Numbered from the stretch's first letter, positions 33,981 through 48,163 are shown. The stretch is DNA of 64,000 nt from Anaeramoeba flamelloides (GCA_027625915.1 JANTQA010000033.1:8184001-8248000); one strand, 5' to 3'. The notes: a model not told the origin generated them from the letters alone. Made by a program: numbers and translations.

Positions 33981-36372
33981 TTATTTATCAAATTTTGAAT
34001 TAAATCTTAATTCTCTTTCATGATTCTCCAATTTGTTCATCAAGATTTGTAAAGATTTTATCAAATTAAAGGAATCTTGAAAAAATAAATTATTATCGAT
34101 ATCTTGATTAAAAATGGGAATTAAATTGTCAACAAACTTTGCTAATTCAAATAGTGTAATAAAAAATTTTATTAAAAAAATCTGTTGGTCAAAAATGGCG
34201 ATACATAGCTGATTTTCTGACATTTCTAAATCCTTTTTAGTTAAATCCATCTTATTCTTAGACTTTGTATTAGCATTTTTCCCGAAAATTAATTTATTTT
34301 GTTGTACAATATCAATGGAGTCAACTGTGGCTCTTTTTTTTTCTAAATAAGTGATTCTATTTTTTTCAATTTTTAAAGTATAATTTTCGATAGTGTGCTT
34401 CATTGTCTCTAAAGTTTTTGGATTCTTCGCTTTAATTGAATTGATTTTTTGTTGAATTTGTTGATATCTTTTATCTTCTTTGTCTGTGTTTAAATAAGCC
34501 AGTGCGAAGATCGGTTGCGCTAATGTTTCATAATTCAATGGGGATTGTTGGAAAATGAATCGTGGGAAATCAAATTGGATTAGGTTATCAATTATTTGCA
34601 AGGACAAAATATACTGTAATTTCAAGATTCGATACAATTTTACTCCTTGGTTATAGATTTCAACCATTGCTGGGCTTTGTGTATTGATTTTTTTTCTTTT
34701 AGTTCTGGACCATGATCTTAATTGCTTTGTTAATTGTTCTTTCAAATTTTTAAATTGTTCATTGAGTTCCATATTATCATTTTTATCCTTTTCTGAAAAA
34801 ATTTTATTTTTGTCAAGATCTTCTTCATCGGAATTGGAATTAGAATTAGAATTGGAATTGGAATTGGAATTGGAATTAGAATTAGAATGCATATCGGAAT
34901 TGGAATTAATTTTTAAAGTATTATCTGAATCAGAATTAGAATATGTATTTTCAGTATCATATTTATCTGTTCCAGTATTTGTATCTAACTTCATGTGTGG
35001 CTTTAGATCCACATCTATATTTTTGTATTTTTTAACATCTGTACTTGAGCTGGAATTAAAAAATAAACGTTCTCTGCTATTATTTTCATGATTGTTATTT
35101 AATAAGCTATTACTAGAATTGATTTCATCGTCATTTTCTGGAATATTTTCATAATTTTCTTGGATTAAATCAAACTCTGAATCGCCAGCCGTTGAAACAT
35201 CAGAAGTGAATTCTTTATTCAATGAAAAATCAAATTCTGAAAAATCTGAATCAAAATCCTTAAATCTGGAAGATTTTTTACCTGAAGACAATTGTGATAA
35301 AGCCATTGTGCTTTCAAAGTCTTTTTCCGAGGGGAGAATTGGATGTATTATCATATATTGTTTGTGTATTGGGGGGGTAATTGGAAGACTGGTAATTAAT
35401 TTTGAATAGTATTGTATAATTTTATTTATATTTTTATTTTTATTATTAAAATCTTCATCGTCATCATCATCATCATCATCATCATCATTATCATTATCAT
35501 TATCATCATAGCTACTACGTTCAACCTCATTTTCGTTTGCCTCGTTTTCTGTTTCATTGTTTTTATCGGATAAATCAATTGGGAATTTATGATAATTTAA
35601 TTTAACAGTGGTAAAATCTGCACCAAGGATTGAGAATTTTAATAAATTTAAAAATTTAGAATCTTTATTTTGGATCGACAATTTTATAATTTTAGAAAAT
35701 AAATATTTTTTTACTCCTTGATTTTTTTTTAAAGAAAGATCAATTTGATTAAAAAAGGTGTTTAAGATTAATAATAGATCGCTTTGTAATGATTTGTTAC
35801 CAAAAACTAAATATTTTAAAAAATAGTTTAAAATAAAAGCTGTATCTTTCGGGAAATATTTTTTAGTGAAGGCTTTTTTAAATTCAGATAAGAAGACTTG
35901 CTTGGATAAAAAATTATTATTGATATATTTAATTAAAATATTTTTTAAATTTTCATATTTTAATTCTTCACAAAAATTAATAATTATTTTTAATATTTTT
36001 ATATAATTAATACTTTTTAAAAATTGATTATCATTAGATTTAACAATATTTAGTGTTAAATATGGTAAAAAGGAAATCAAAGTATATTTAATGATTTCTT
36101 TTTTATTGTCGTCATCATTCAGATTATTATTATTAAGAAGTTTTTGATAGTTATTATTTAATATTAAAAGTGAAATATTATTCAATGAAATTTCATTTGC
36201 TTTGGAATACACAACAAATTTTGAAATCTGTTTTAACAAATAAATTTTTTCCCAATTTTCCGGTTTCTTTAAGAATAATTCATTTAATTTATCTTTGTTG
36301 TTGATATTATCATTGTTAGTCTCAGTGTCAGTATTAATGTTTTTATCAGTATTAATATTATTGTTATTACTG

Positions 36373-36409
<37 letters not shown>

Positions 36410-37165
36410 CATTATCATTATCATTGTTGTTGTTATTATTAACATTATGCTTTACAATGTCATTTTCATTTTTATTATCATTATTTTTATCATTAGCAAT
36501 ATTTCTGTTGTCATTATTTTTATTTATTAATAAATTATTTAAAAAATAATTAATAATTTGTAAACAAATACACGCCAATTTAATATTTTTAGAAAATAAA
36601 ATGGGAAAACAGGACCAAAAAATTTGAGGGAAAAATTGATCAGTTTTCTTATTTATTAAAATCATTTTAAAAAATTTATAAATTTTTATTCGATAAGATA
36701 AGAAATCAATTTTGCTTTTGAGATCTATTTTATTATAAATTAAATAATTTTTAAAAATAGAATAAATTAATTTATTAATAATTTCAGAATTAATTAAAAT
36801 CTTATTACTATTACTTTCATTATTTAGCAAGATGTTTAAAAAAAAGAAACTTCTTTTAAAATTTTGAATATAAATTAAACTAAAATTTAGATCATAACAA
36901 TCAGAAGATAACCATCTTAAAGATTCGTCAATCCATTTATCGATAATGCTTTGATTATTAATTTTTAAAATATTTATTAAATTAAAAATGTAATCTTTTC
37001 TAATTTTTTTTGATTGGTACCAAAATGAAATATTATCAAAATTATCTATAATTTCAATTAATTTATTTTTTTCGGTATTGAAATCATCACTTTCCTTTTC
37101 TTTATTTTTATCTTTAATATGATCATTGTCATCGTTGTCGTTGTTATTATTATTATTATTATTGG

Positions 37166-37253
<88 letters not shown>

Positions 37254-38135
37254 AATAATAATATTATTATTATTCTGGTTGTTGTTGTTTTTAGGATTAA
37301 AACTTAATAATAAATTAATTAAAAAAATTTTACAATATTTCCTTATTATTTTTGAAGGATGATCAATAATTAAAAACAATATATGTAAAATAAAAGACAA
37401 ATATTGAGAAAAATAATTGTTACTCTTCTTTTTGATGATTAATTCGGAGATTAATATGAGACTAATATGTAATCTACCTATGGAATAAAAAAATTTGTTA
37501 TTATTTTTATTGATATTATGAAGTTTTTGAATTCCTTTTTGAAAAAATTTTTTACTATCTCTACGAGACAATGGCGATAATTTTTTATTATGATAATTTT
37601 GAAATGGTTTTAAAATAATTGACAAAGAATTTCTTTTTTTATTTAATTTGAGATCTTCAATTTTATTTGATCCATTAAAAAAAATTGTTTTATGAACTTT
37701 GTTTGATTTTATTCCTGTTGAATGGGAATTTGATCTTTCTCTAGTATTAGATTGGAGTTTTGCTATTAATAAATTATTTGAACGTTTGACCAATTCATTT
37801 GGAAAAGATAAATGTCTATTTTTTATTTTGGCGCTATTTATTGTTCTTTTTTTATTATTTCTTTTTTTCTTATTATTATTTTTTATGAATTTAGATTTAT
37901 GATAATGATTTTTTTTATTATTATTTATGGAATTATCATTATTCTCATTATCATCGTTGTTATTCATCATTTTTTCAACAAAATTGAAATTATTATATGG
38001 AATTATTGTTCTCGGTGAAATCAAAATATTATCATTTTGAGTAAATAAATTATTATTAGTATTAATTTTTAATTTTAAATTCATTTTATTCTTTTTTTTA
38101 TTCTTTATCTGATCATCCTTTTTGTTAATAATATT

Positions 38136-38176
<41 letters not shown>

Positions 38177-41100
38177 TTATATTATTATAATAATCTTCAT
38201 CTTCATCTTCATTTACATTATTATTAATTTTATTATTATTATCTTGATCATCATCTTTTAATAAAATATTATTCTCATCTAATATTAGGTTAGTTTCGTT
38301 TAATAATATTTCAATTATCTTTGGATTAGATTTAAAGATATAAAAAATTATTTTTTTCGAGATCTTTAAATGGCTGTTTATTGGAAACCAAACACCGGTA
38401 GCTAATAAAAATTCGATTATTGCTAAGCAATTTTCAATTTTTTTAGAAAAATTTTTCCATAGTTTTTTTATTAATTTTTGATAATGAACAGAATCTTCAA
38501 AGGTGATTTCATATAAGTCTTCTAATATTGAATTAAATTGTGTAACTGAATTTATTTTTTTTGGGTTATAAGTTAATTTTTCAAGCCAAGGGTTTAATAA
38601 AATTAAAATTTTTTCTTTAATTATTTGCATAGAAGTTAAATTATTGGTGGTATGGTTATGATTGTGTGTATGCGTATGCGTATGCGTATGCGTATGCGTA
38701 TGCGTATGCGTATGCGTATGTGTGTGGTTATGACTCTCTAAATTATTAAAATGATATTTTTCATTTAAGTTTAAATATCTTTTTAAAAAGCTTTTACAAA
38801 TTTGTGGTGATAAATTCGAGCAATAACTCGAAAATAATTTTGAAAATTTTAATAAAAATTTCTTATTGTTATTAACCCCATTTAATATGATGTTTTGGCT
38901 CAATATATTATCAAAATTATTTGGTATTATTGTTTTGATTGAAAATTTCAAAAACTTGAAAAAAAAGTGTTGATTGTAATTTGAAAAATTAATGATTTGG
39001 TTATATAGAAAATTTATTAAATCAATCTTATTCAAGTTAACAGTATTCTTTAAAATTGCGTACATTATAGAATATGAGTAGTTGGTTGATAATTTTTTAA
39101 TGGGTGAATAGCTATAATCGAAATAAATATTGATTAATTTATTCGAATTATTTTTTAATAAATTTTTTAAACACTTTTGGCCAATATTGATTAATGATGT
39201 GTTTTTTTGTTGAAATAATTTATTAATCCAATTGAAAATTAAATTATTTGTCTTCAAAGTTGGTTGGTCATAAAAATATGGTCCTAATAACAATGAAGAA
39301 ATGCAATTAATGGCAACAAATTCAATCGAATTTCGATCATTCAAATATTGCTTCTTGGATTCTAATTGTTTTTTCCTATTGCCTTTATATTTTATTAAAT
39401 AATAATTTACAATTTTTTTTAGTTCCTCGGTTTTTTTAATGTTTGCCCTATCGCCAATACCACAAAGTTCTAACATTTGCAAAAAGAGTTTTTCTCGGAA
39501 TTTTGTTGATAATGGATTTTTACATTTATAATATAATTTGCAAATTTTTTCAATCAGTAGACAATAATTGTATTTAATAAATATATTATTTATCACTTGT
39601 TTTGTTTTTATTTTAATCGGTTGGTGTAAATATTCATATAAATATTCAATATACTTAACCAAATGTTCCTTCATCCCCATTAAATCTGTTATATCTCGAT
39701 TTTTCATTTTGGCTGCAATTAATCTATAAATTATTGAAATTTGTACAATTAATTTATTATTATTCATAGAATTGTTTTCATTATTATCATTATCAATTTT
39801 ATTATTAATATCATTATTATCGTTATCGATTTTAATATTGATAACGTTATTGTTATTATTTCCATTAATATTGTTGTCATTATTATTATTATTATTATTA
39901 TTAATATCATTACTATTATTATTAATGTTATTAATATTAATAGGATGAATTTTAATTTTTTTTGATAAATTATGAAGTAAAATTTTTGGTGTTATTTGAG
40001 ATATTGAAAAAACTATGGTCTCAAATAAATCTTGATTTTTTGATTTTAAAAATGGCAAGACAAAATTAAACAGTTCATCAAATGAAGGATTTTTTATTTC
40101 GGTTTGATTTAAATAACTTCTCGAAGCAAAGGCAATTGAAAAAAAAAATTTCCATTTAAAAATTAAATAATTATTTTTTTTTATTGATTCCAATTCAAGC
40201 AAACCTAAAATTTTTTTAGTATTAGTTAATATTTTATTCCAAGAATAATTTAGAATATATTTGGATAATTTAATATTGCTCTTCATTAATTCATTAATTA
40301 TATTAATTAATAAGTTAATCCAACATTCATAACCGCCAATATGCTTAATAGATAATAAATCGTATCCAATGATATTATTTATTCCATAAGAGTCTTCATT
40401 GTTGCTGTTTTTGTCGTTATTGCTAGAATTATAATCATTGCTTTCATTTCCAGTGTTGTTATTGTAATTATTAATGAAGTTTCGATCAGTATTATTTATT
40501 TTTTGTAATTTTGATAAAATTGAGATGGGTAAAATTTTACAATGATTATATAAACTTTGATTTATAAAATTGGTTAAATTATAATTGTTATTATTACTAT
40601 TATTATTTGTTCTTTCTAAAATGTCAATTAATGTTGTTTTTTGGTTAAAAATGTTTTTAAAATTCAAAATATTATATTGGTTATTTTGTTTATTTAAAAG
40701 CTTTTTTTTTAGGAAATTGTTAATTTTTAATTCCAAGGTTTTTAATTCCTCGAGACATTTATAACTTTGTTTTCTAATTCTTAGATCCTGATCAATTAAT
40801 AAAAAGTATAATATTGTTTCAATTCGTTCAGTATTTAAGAAATTGTTAATAATAAAATTCTCGTTTTCTTGGCTATTTGTGTTGTTATTTATTAAATTTA
40901 TCCAATAATAGATCATCTTTCTTAAAATTTTCATAGCTTCAATTATTATCTCGATTGATAAATGTTTTTCTCTTGGAATCTGTAATATAAATTGAGAATA
41001 TTCCAATAATATTCTATATCTGAAATTGGGCTTTTTTTTAAGAATTCTAAACAGGGCCTTTTCAGAGCTAATAGATAAAAACCTATCAATATGGAAAGTA

Positions 41101-42927
41101 TATGAGCAAAGTTGCTTTATTATTTGGTCTTCCAATGGGATGATAATTGGAATTGTTTTAATACAGCCAGTTAACAAATAAACGGAATTTATGGAATTGA
41201 GATTTATTTCATTTATTGAAATATCTAAATTACTATTGTTTAGAGTTGATTTTGAGATTTCTTCAGCAGATCCTTCAGAAAATTGTAACCAATTACCACA
41301 AATTGGATCTGCTATAGTAATACTGTTCTCAATAATTTCTTCAATTTCCTTTTTATATAGCAAAAGTGGATTTTCTTCATTTTCTTTTTCTTTTTCATTT
41401 CCATTTTCATTTTCATTTTCATGCTCTTTTTCATTTTCTTGTTCTTTTTGTTTTCCTTTTTCTTTGAACTTTTCAATTTTTTTTTCTTTTCCATTTCCTT
41501 TTTCTTTTTCTTTTTCCTTTTCCTTTTCCTTTTCTGTTTGAATTTGTTTCCCTTTATTATTGCTCTTGTTCTTATTGCTTTGATAATCTTTCAAAAAAGT
41601 AACTATTCCTTGGATAGTGATCAATAAAATTTCAGTAGACGAGGAATATTTTGAATGGGATAATTCAAAAATGATGTTTTCCATTACATATTTTAAATCA
41701 TACCGAATAAGAATTAAATAAATTGGATTCAATAATAAATGATTTTTGTTTTCAAATAACTGTTTCGGAATCTTTTTTTTTTTAACTCGGAAAATTTTAC
41801 TTGTAATTGTATTCACAAGGCACGGGAAGGGTATTAATTCTTTATTTACACGATAAGTTTCAAAATATATTTCTAATAAATTTGAAATGCATTCGAGGCC
41901 ATAGTTGCAATAGGCCTTGTCTTTGTATAACTTTAAGCAAATGGGGAAAATATCAGTAACGCTTTTAATAATGATTTTGTCATTTGAGGAGCATACTACA
42001 GATGTTCCCAATTTGCACCCACTTGCTAACGTCTTTCGGTCGCTGATTAATTCAACCGATAAGGAATATAGGTACCCCAAGTTATGATACCATAACGTGT
42101 AATCAAAGTCTTTGAAATTCTTCCTATTTGCCGACTTGCTCAAGATCTCAGAGACAGTAAACGCAAATAGTGATTTTGTTTCCTTGTTGTTGATGCTTTT
42201 GAACGTATTTTCAACCAGTTTTAAGAATTTTGTACTCAGTTCTAAGCCATATGGTGTTTTTACGTCGAGTTTTAAATATTCAAGACAAAAAAAAATCGGT
42301 TCTGGCCTTGAGTCAAGGTACTTTTGAATGAGCCCAAAAAATAAATTTGTCATCAATTTGAAATTTGCTTTGCAAAGCAGATTCACTAAAGTGCCATAAA
42401 ATTTGACTACCCTTTGTTGGTTTTCTTGAAGAATATTTAAATACGACGAGATTTCCTCAAAGGGGTTTTGCTGAATGAACTCATTGGAAATTGCTTTTTT
42501 GTATTTATTCAAATAAGCTAAACAAAACTCAAAAAGTTTTTCTAAAATACCACCAAGTAAGCCTGTTTGTTTTGATTTTATAATCTTGATGACTGTTTTG
42601 AGAAAAATTAAATCACATAGGATCTTTTGTTTGTTGTTTGTTGTTTGTTGTTTGTTTTTTGTTGTTTATTGTTTATTGTTTGTTGTTTGTTGTTTGTTAT
42701 TTGTTGTTTGTTGTTTGTTGTTTGTTGTTTGTTTTTTTTTCAACACAAGAAAAGTTTAGGTAAAAAGGAAAGAAAGCATAACAGATTACAAAAAATAGTT
42801 ACCATTTTTTGAAGATCCATCAAATTTTTTGTAATAACAGACAACTCTTGATCATAAGAAATGATTCTATTTATTGATAGGGATTGTTTTGTTTGTAAAG
42901 TCAAAAAAAGGCACTTAATTTTAGATG

Positions 42928-42959
<32 letters not shown>

Positions 42960-43390
42960 TCTGTAAAAAAGAATCTGAAATGTACTTAATGTCATTAGGA
43001 AGGTTTTGTTCTTTGAATTTTTTTCTCCAAATAAGAAGAGATGAAAGTATTTTTGATGGGAAACGGTGTGAAAGTTCAGTTAAAGAAATTACAATATTCT
43101 TAAGATCTGGGCAATTTCTGAGTTTGAATTCATGAAGAGAGATGATCTTAGTGGTGTTTGTGATTGAGGTTGTGTGTTTGTCAAAAAAGATATTGTTTTG
43201 TTTTTTTTATTTATTTTTAAAAAAAGAAAAGAAGGAAGAATATGGAAATTTAGAGGTAAAGAAAGGATCATTATTTTGTCAAAAAGAAAAACAATTTTAC
43301 AGATCTTCCAAGCTGGTTGTGGTACACAGAAAAAAGTAAAGAGAAATGTTTAAGAGTTTCTTGGACTAAGTGAGTTTGTGTTCCACTCAT
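33981..43390 (-). CDS. FRY: Furry/Tao3/Mor2-family protein
   Basis: Four exons on the minus strand: 43390-43301, 43146-42986, 42866-42803 and 42623-33981; all junctions are GT-AG and in phase, giving about 2985 residues. The start is MSGTQTHLVQETLKHF. Exon 2 (ISLTELSHRFPSKILSSLLI) and the start of exon 4 (ILCDLIFLKTVIKIIK, GGILEKLFEFCLAYL) follow the conserved Furry N-terminus. A later stretch, EFVAINCISSLLLGPYF, matches the family's 'ALKAMSAVLCCGPVF' region. Inserted between conserved helical blocks are poly-Asn, Asp-Asn, Glu-Lys, Ser-Asn and His-Thr tracts. Furry proteins scaffold NDR/LATS-type kinases and control polarity and cell shape. No kinase partner lies in the window. The 5' exon structure is hand-derived; the large exon is certain to be coding. 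Confidence 0.88.
37138..37273 (-). repeat. Asn/Asp codon repeat in FRY
   Basis: Runs of GTT and ATT triplets on the plus strand, read on the minus strand as AAC/AAT: about 40 mostly uninterrupted Asn codons. The mix of two codons in blocks suggests replication slippage from both an AAC and an AAT run. Confidence 0.9.
38665..38727 (-). repeat. hexanucleotide repeat coding a His-Thr tract in FRY
   Basis: A run of GTATGC units, read on the minus strand as CAT ACG, gives alternating His-Thr; the flanks read HNH and NHNHTT. It stands out because its units are far less AT-rich than the surrounding tracts and the order is perfectly regular. Confidence 0.85.
42624..42802 (-). other. FRY intron 3 with (TTTGTTG)n microsatellite
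   Basis: A 179-nt intron, donor GTAACT. More than half is a 7-base repeat, TTTGTTG on the plus strand (about 42627-42733), so the sense strand before the acceptor is CAAACAA repeats running straight into AAAG. There is no pyrimidine tract before this acceptor. The 7-mer stays open in some frames, but variants put stops in others. Confidence 0.75.
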
Positions 43391-46300
43391 TTAAATCAGA
43401 TGGAACAATTTGGAATAATCAATTAAAATCACAAATTTTTCAATTTCGAAAAAAATGAAAAAAATTAATTCGCTTAACAATCGATATTTTGAAAATAAAA
43501 AATCTTGTCAATTATGGAGAAGTGTTCTAGGTGAGTTCTTAGTGTACCGTAGAAATTCTGTTCTCTTATTTCAGTTGAAGTTTTTACAATCTATTATTCA
43601 AAGATAAAAAGAAAATTATTTTTGTAAACAAAAAGTAGTTTTTTTTGGTATTTTTTTTTTTTTTTAAGATCCTCTCAAATTGAAGTCAGTATTGAAGAGT
43701 AGTATCTATTTATTGGTAAATTATTGAGTTATTGGTCCTTATCTACTGAAAAACTTACTAGATTAAAATACATTGGATAAATATCTTCTCTGAGAACTTT
43801 ATAAGAATTGGTAAGTGAGTTTTAGATTGGAACAGAAAAAAAACCATTAACTGTTTACAATCCCAGAAAAATAAAAAAAGGTTATCTTTTAATAGCCGCT
43901 AGTTCATGTTATTTTGGTTCTTTGTGGATCGATCTTGAACTGAATATGATTTTAATGTTGGTTTTAAAATGAAAATTTGAACTATCAGTTTTCATCCTAA
44001 CATAATTTGGAGATTTGAAGACTTATGGTTTGAGAGATATTTTTTAAAAAAATTATGATTATTAAGTTGCCAATTGAAAATTTTCTTTCGGCTTTATTTT
44101 ATTTGAAGATTTTATAATAATTTTTTTTTTTTTAATGTAAGAAATAAAAAGAAATTTTGAAAAAAGATACATTTAATTTGCAAAATTAAAAAAAGTTATC
44201 GTGTTTTTTTATAAAAATAAAAGAATTTAGAAAAAAATTATTTTATATTTCTTTTGAAAATTAAAAATTAAAACATTGTAACTATACTACAACATTCTTC
44301 CTTGATTCTTTTTGTGATAAAACCCAGATAAAAGGATTATTATAAAAAAAAAAAAATTTGATTCTTTTTAATTAAACCACTCTATAAATCATATAGAAAC
44401 TCTCGGATATAGGTACCTTAATTTATATATATAAATTTATTATATTAAGAAATTTTTGTTTATGATTATTTATTATTTGTTTTTCTTCCTTGCCTAAAGT
44501 TTTCTCGGGAGAAAAGCTTTTGATAAAATATTTTTTCTGGATAATTCACCTTTTCAGGAAAATTCAATTTATTTGTAAAATACTAAATATTTTTTGAAAG
44601 AATTACATTATCATAGATTCTAGACTTTTTTTATGAATTATTCTAATATTTTGAAAAAAATTTAAAAAAAAAAGTTATTCTTAGAAAAAATGTAATGAAA
44701 AGATTTAATCTTACTTATCAAAATTAAGGAATTTTATCTTGTCAGTAAATTTTTCATCAAAATCATTTCGAAAAACAAATGATCATTTTTAAATAGAATT
44801 TTTTTTTATATAGGATATGACTGTTACACAATCAAGAAGTTATTATATTAATCAAATTCTTTTGTTAAAATGGGATTTATCAATCAAGACTACTGTTGAA
44901 TAGGATGCTGATGTTTAAAACAAATTATAATTAAGAGTGATTAAAAAAACAAACAAAAATATATCAAGCCCCGATCAAAAAAATTAATGAATATTATTCT
45001 GAATCAATTGTCAATTTTTTCAATCTATTTTGCTATCCAAATAACAACGAAGGGAAAATTATTATTTTTGGATCCATTTATTAATATATATATATATATA
45101 TATATTATAACGAAAATAAATTACCTTATATACTCTCAACCATAGTGAAACTTTAAATTTGGTTGTCTTCCGTTAAACAATTTTTAAAATATCTCTGGCA
45201 CTAAAAGAAATGGTCATTTATAAATCTTTCGAAACCTAGAACCATTTATCTATAAATCCAGAATGGTTTTGTGAAAGGGTGTTATTTTCTTTTTGCTCTT
45301 CTTCTTTTGATAATTTTACCTTTTGGAGAAATTAGAAAATGGAATAGATTTTATAATTTTTATTTTTTTTAAGAATTACTTAGATCCGATGGAAAGATTC
45401 AATTTCTTATTGGTATTTTTGTATTTTCAAGACAAAACCCCTTTTTACTAAAAATGTTTTATGTAATATCAGTCCAATTTTTCAATTGGTTATTATTTGT
45501 TATTGTATTTCTAAATTTGGAATTTTAATTATTGTAAAAATATTATTTGACTTTTCTTATTTTTCTTTAAATTAAGTATATATATATATATATATATATA
45601 TAAGTAATGTTTTTAATTTTTTATTTGGGTTTTATCTTCCAATTAATTTTATTTGAATAGAAGATTGGAAACAAAATGGTGAATTTTATTAAGTATTTTT
45701 TTCAATAAATCTTATTATTATATGTTATATTGTGTGAAAAATAAGACTTTTTTGTGAAACTACCAACTTTTTCAATAAAAAAATACTTCTTCAGGAAAAG
45801 TATATATTAACGAAAAATAATTTTTTTTTACTAATAAGTTAAGATATACAAGAATTTTTCATATTTAAATAATAACTTCTAGTGATCTGTTTTTTATATT
45901 GGGGATTGATTCTTATAAAAATGATTTATTATAACTTTTCTGAAAGGTAAATCATTTTATTACAATGGATTGGTATTGGTTAAAATTTGTTATTCAGTTT
46001 TCCTCTGTTTGGAAATAATTTGTTATTTTAGTTAAGAGAAGAGATGTTGGGTAGCTTTTCTCTTTAATTAGTTGATCAGTAGAGTAAGTCCTTTTTTTTA
46101 ATTCCAACTAAATTATTCGCTCATTTTCACTTTTTAGAGTTTATTTGGTTATTTATAATTCATATTATCTTTGAAATATTCCAAAGCCGGTGTAATATCC
46201 CATGATGTGTGTTGTTCTAGTTGATGTTGATTCTGGATTTTAGAGATTATTTTAATTGTCTCTCTTTGAAATTTTATTTTCTTTGGGTTTTTTTTATTTC

Positions 46301-46650
46301 TTAAAAATTACTTTTGATTTTTAAAAAAGTTTTTAGTCTTGCCAAATAAATTTAAAAATCAAATTTTTAGTTCAATAAAATACTCAAATGGTTTCTGTTA
46401 AGGTGAAATTAGCTTAATTTATAAAAATAAATTGATTTAGATATCTACGAATTAAAAGTATTAGATCTTTCTTGAGATTGGTGATTTGGATAATTGTTTT
46501 AAAATAAAACCCCTTTAATTAATATTTTGAATAACTAATAAACCTGGCATTTTTATTCTTATAATTCGACCGGTATTCTATCTAATAAAATCAAATATAA
46601 AAATTTTATAAAGATTTGGTTCATTATTAAAGAATTTCCAAAAAAATTGA
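43391..46650. other. noncoding, 5' flank of FRY
   Basis: About 3.3 kb of AT-rich DNA, with TA runs near 45088-45106 and 45579-45602. It should contain the FRY promoter. No gene, RNA or known repeat was recognised. Confidence 0.4.
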
Positions 46651-47516
46651 CCATTGTGAAAAAAAATTGTTTTATTAAAAAAAATTGTGTCAGTCAAAAA
46701 TTTGTTTTCATTTTTTAAATAATAAATATTAGCAAAATGATTTTTGATCAAAGTAAAATTTTATGAACAAATCTTACCTTTAATAAAAATCAAAGTCATT
46801 ATCAATAATAATTTTCAGAAGTAAAATTAAATTGTTGCATTTTAACCTTATAGAATTACCGTGGAACTCCAAAAATACAAAAATTTATTTTTAATTGTCA
46901 ACTTTACTAAAAATAAGTGAACTATTTATTAGGAAATATTAAAATCTATTAATTCAATAAGATATTTATCATTGTTAATAAACGCAAATTTATCACGGTT
47001 AATCTTAAATATCCTTTTAAACCAAATTAAATAATAAAATCTTCCAGAAAAGCTGTTTTTTTCGAAAGAGGTTGTTTTCCACTAATGTTTACAATCAAAA
47101 CTTTAAAATACCGAAATACCAAGATTTCAGAAACCATTGAAATTCTAAAAATACCCAGAGACAAACCTTAATTTAAAATGGTTATTAATTTTTGGTCTTC
47201 CCAAACAATGATTAACTTGATCTTGTAATGTAATCTAATAAAAAAAAATTAACATTTTTAGAAAAGTTTACAATTAAAAATAAATTTTTGTTTTTTAGAG
47301 TTCCACAGTAATTCCAAAAGGTTAAAATGCAACAATTTAATATTGCCTTTGAAAATTATTATTGATAATAACTTTGGTTTTTATTAAATGTAAGATTTGT
47401 TCATAAAATTTTACTTTGATCAAAAATCATTTAGCTAATATTTATTATTTAAAAAACGAAAACAAATTTTTGACTGACACAATTTTTTTTAATGACCCAA
47501 ATTTTTTTCACAATGG
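46651..47516. mobile_element. foldback element H
   Basis: An 866-bp element with inverted arms of about 265 bp (46651-46920 and 47255-47516) around a 330-bp middle. Arms start CCATTGTGAAAAAAA and share TTGTGTCAGTCAAAAATTTG, AAATCTTAC and AACTCT/GGAACTCC blocks. TGA on both sides may be a short target duplication. The middle has no open frame. Arms this long relative to the middle are typical of foldback-type elements; no second copy is present. Confidence 0.8.
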
Positions 47517-47634
47517 TGAGGTTAGTACAAAACTTTAAGTTAAAAAATTAATTTCTTTTACTTTCTCTTTTTAAATTTTGCGCGATGCAAATCATATGGT
47601 TAGGTAAATAGCCTGATAATAAAAAAATAAAATA

Positions 47635-48163
47635 AACTAGATTCCAAAATTTTGGACACAGTTTAAACAGTTGAAAGAACATCATTACTGCACTTTAAAT
47701 TCAATTTGGAAAGAATTTTGATTTTACAAACTATTTCATTTTTTGTCTTTTTTGTTTTGTTTTCATTTCCTTTTTTGCCCGTTACGTAATCTGTTTGGTT
47801 AGATCTGAGAATTTTTTTTCAATGGTTGATAGAAGGTTAGTGTTGAGTTTGTTAAATTGGAAAATCACAGATAATCAGTTGATGATATCTTATCATTTGA
47901 TCGATCAACAATTGTTGCTAAAATTTCAACAAATTTACCAATACATTTTTTGTTCCGCTCGTTTCATAATTTTGGACACACCTGTTTTTATTTTTAAGTT
48001 TTATATTTTTTTCTTTTATTTGGATTAAAATGATTACTTAGTAAAACATTAATACTGAGCAACTTAAATGTTGTTTTATATTAGGTTTGGAAAAATACAA
48101 TAAATTGGGTTTATTTTTGCCTATTTTTGATTTTAGGTGTGTCCAAATTTTTGGAATGGGGTT
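47635..48163 (+). mobile_element. MITE family F, copy 1 (Tc1/mariner-like)
   Basis: A 529-bp element flanked by TA. The ends read ATTCCAAAATTTTGGACACA and, inverted, CCCCATTCCAAAAATTTGGA. A second copy in the same orientation is at 53744-54274. The interior shares TTGATCGATCAA (47897-47908) and the following AAATTTACCAATACATTTTT region with family G, so F and G are sister families from one ancestor. Confidence 0.85.

Noticed and set aside
36295-37362. Plus-strand frames rich in Leu, Val, Ser or Ile opposite the FRY repeats
   Set aside because: They are the antisense of Asn and Asp codon runs in FRY and have no other content.
42627-42733. TTTGTTG repeat as a telomere-like or CRISPR-like array
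   Set aside because: It is a simple 7-base microsatellite inside an intron, without spacers and not at a chromosome end.
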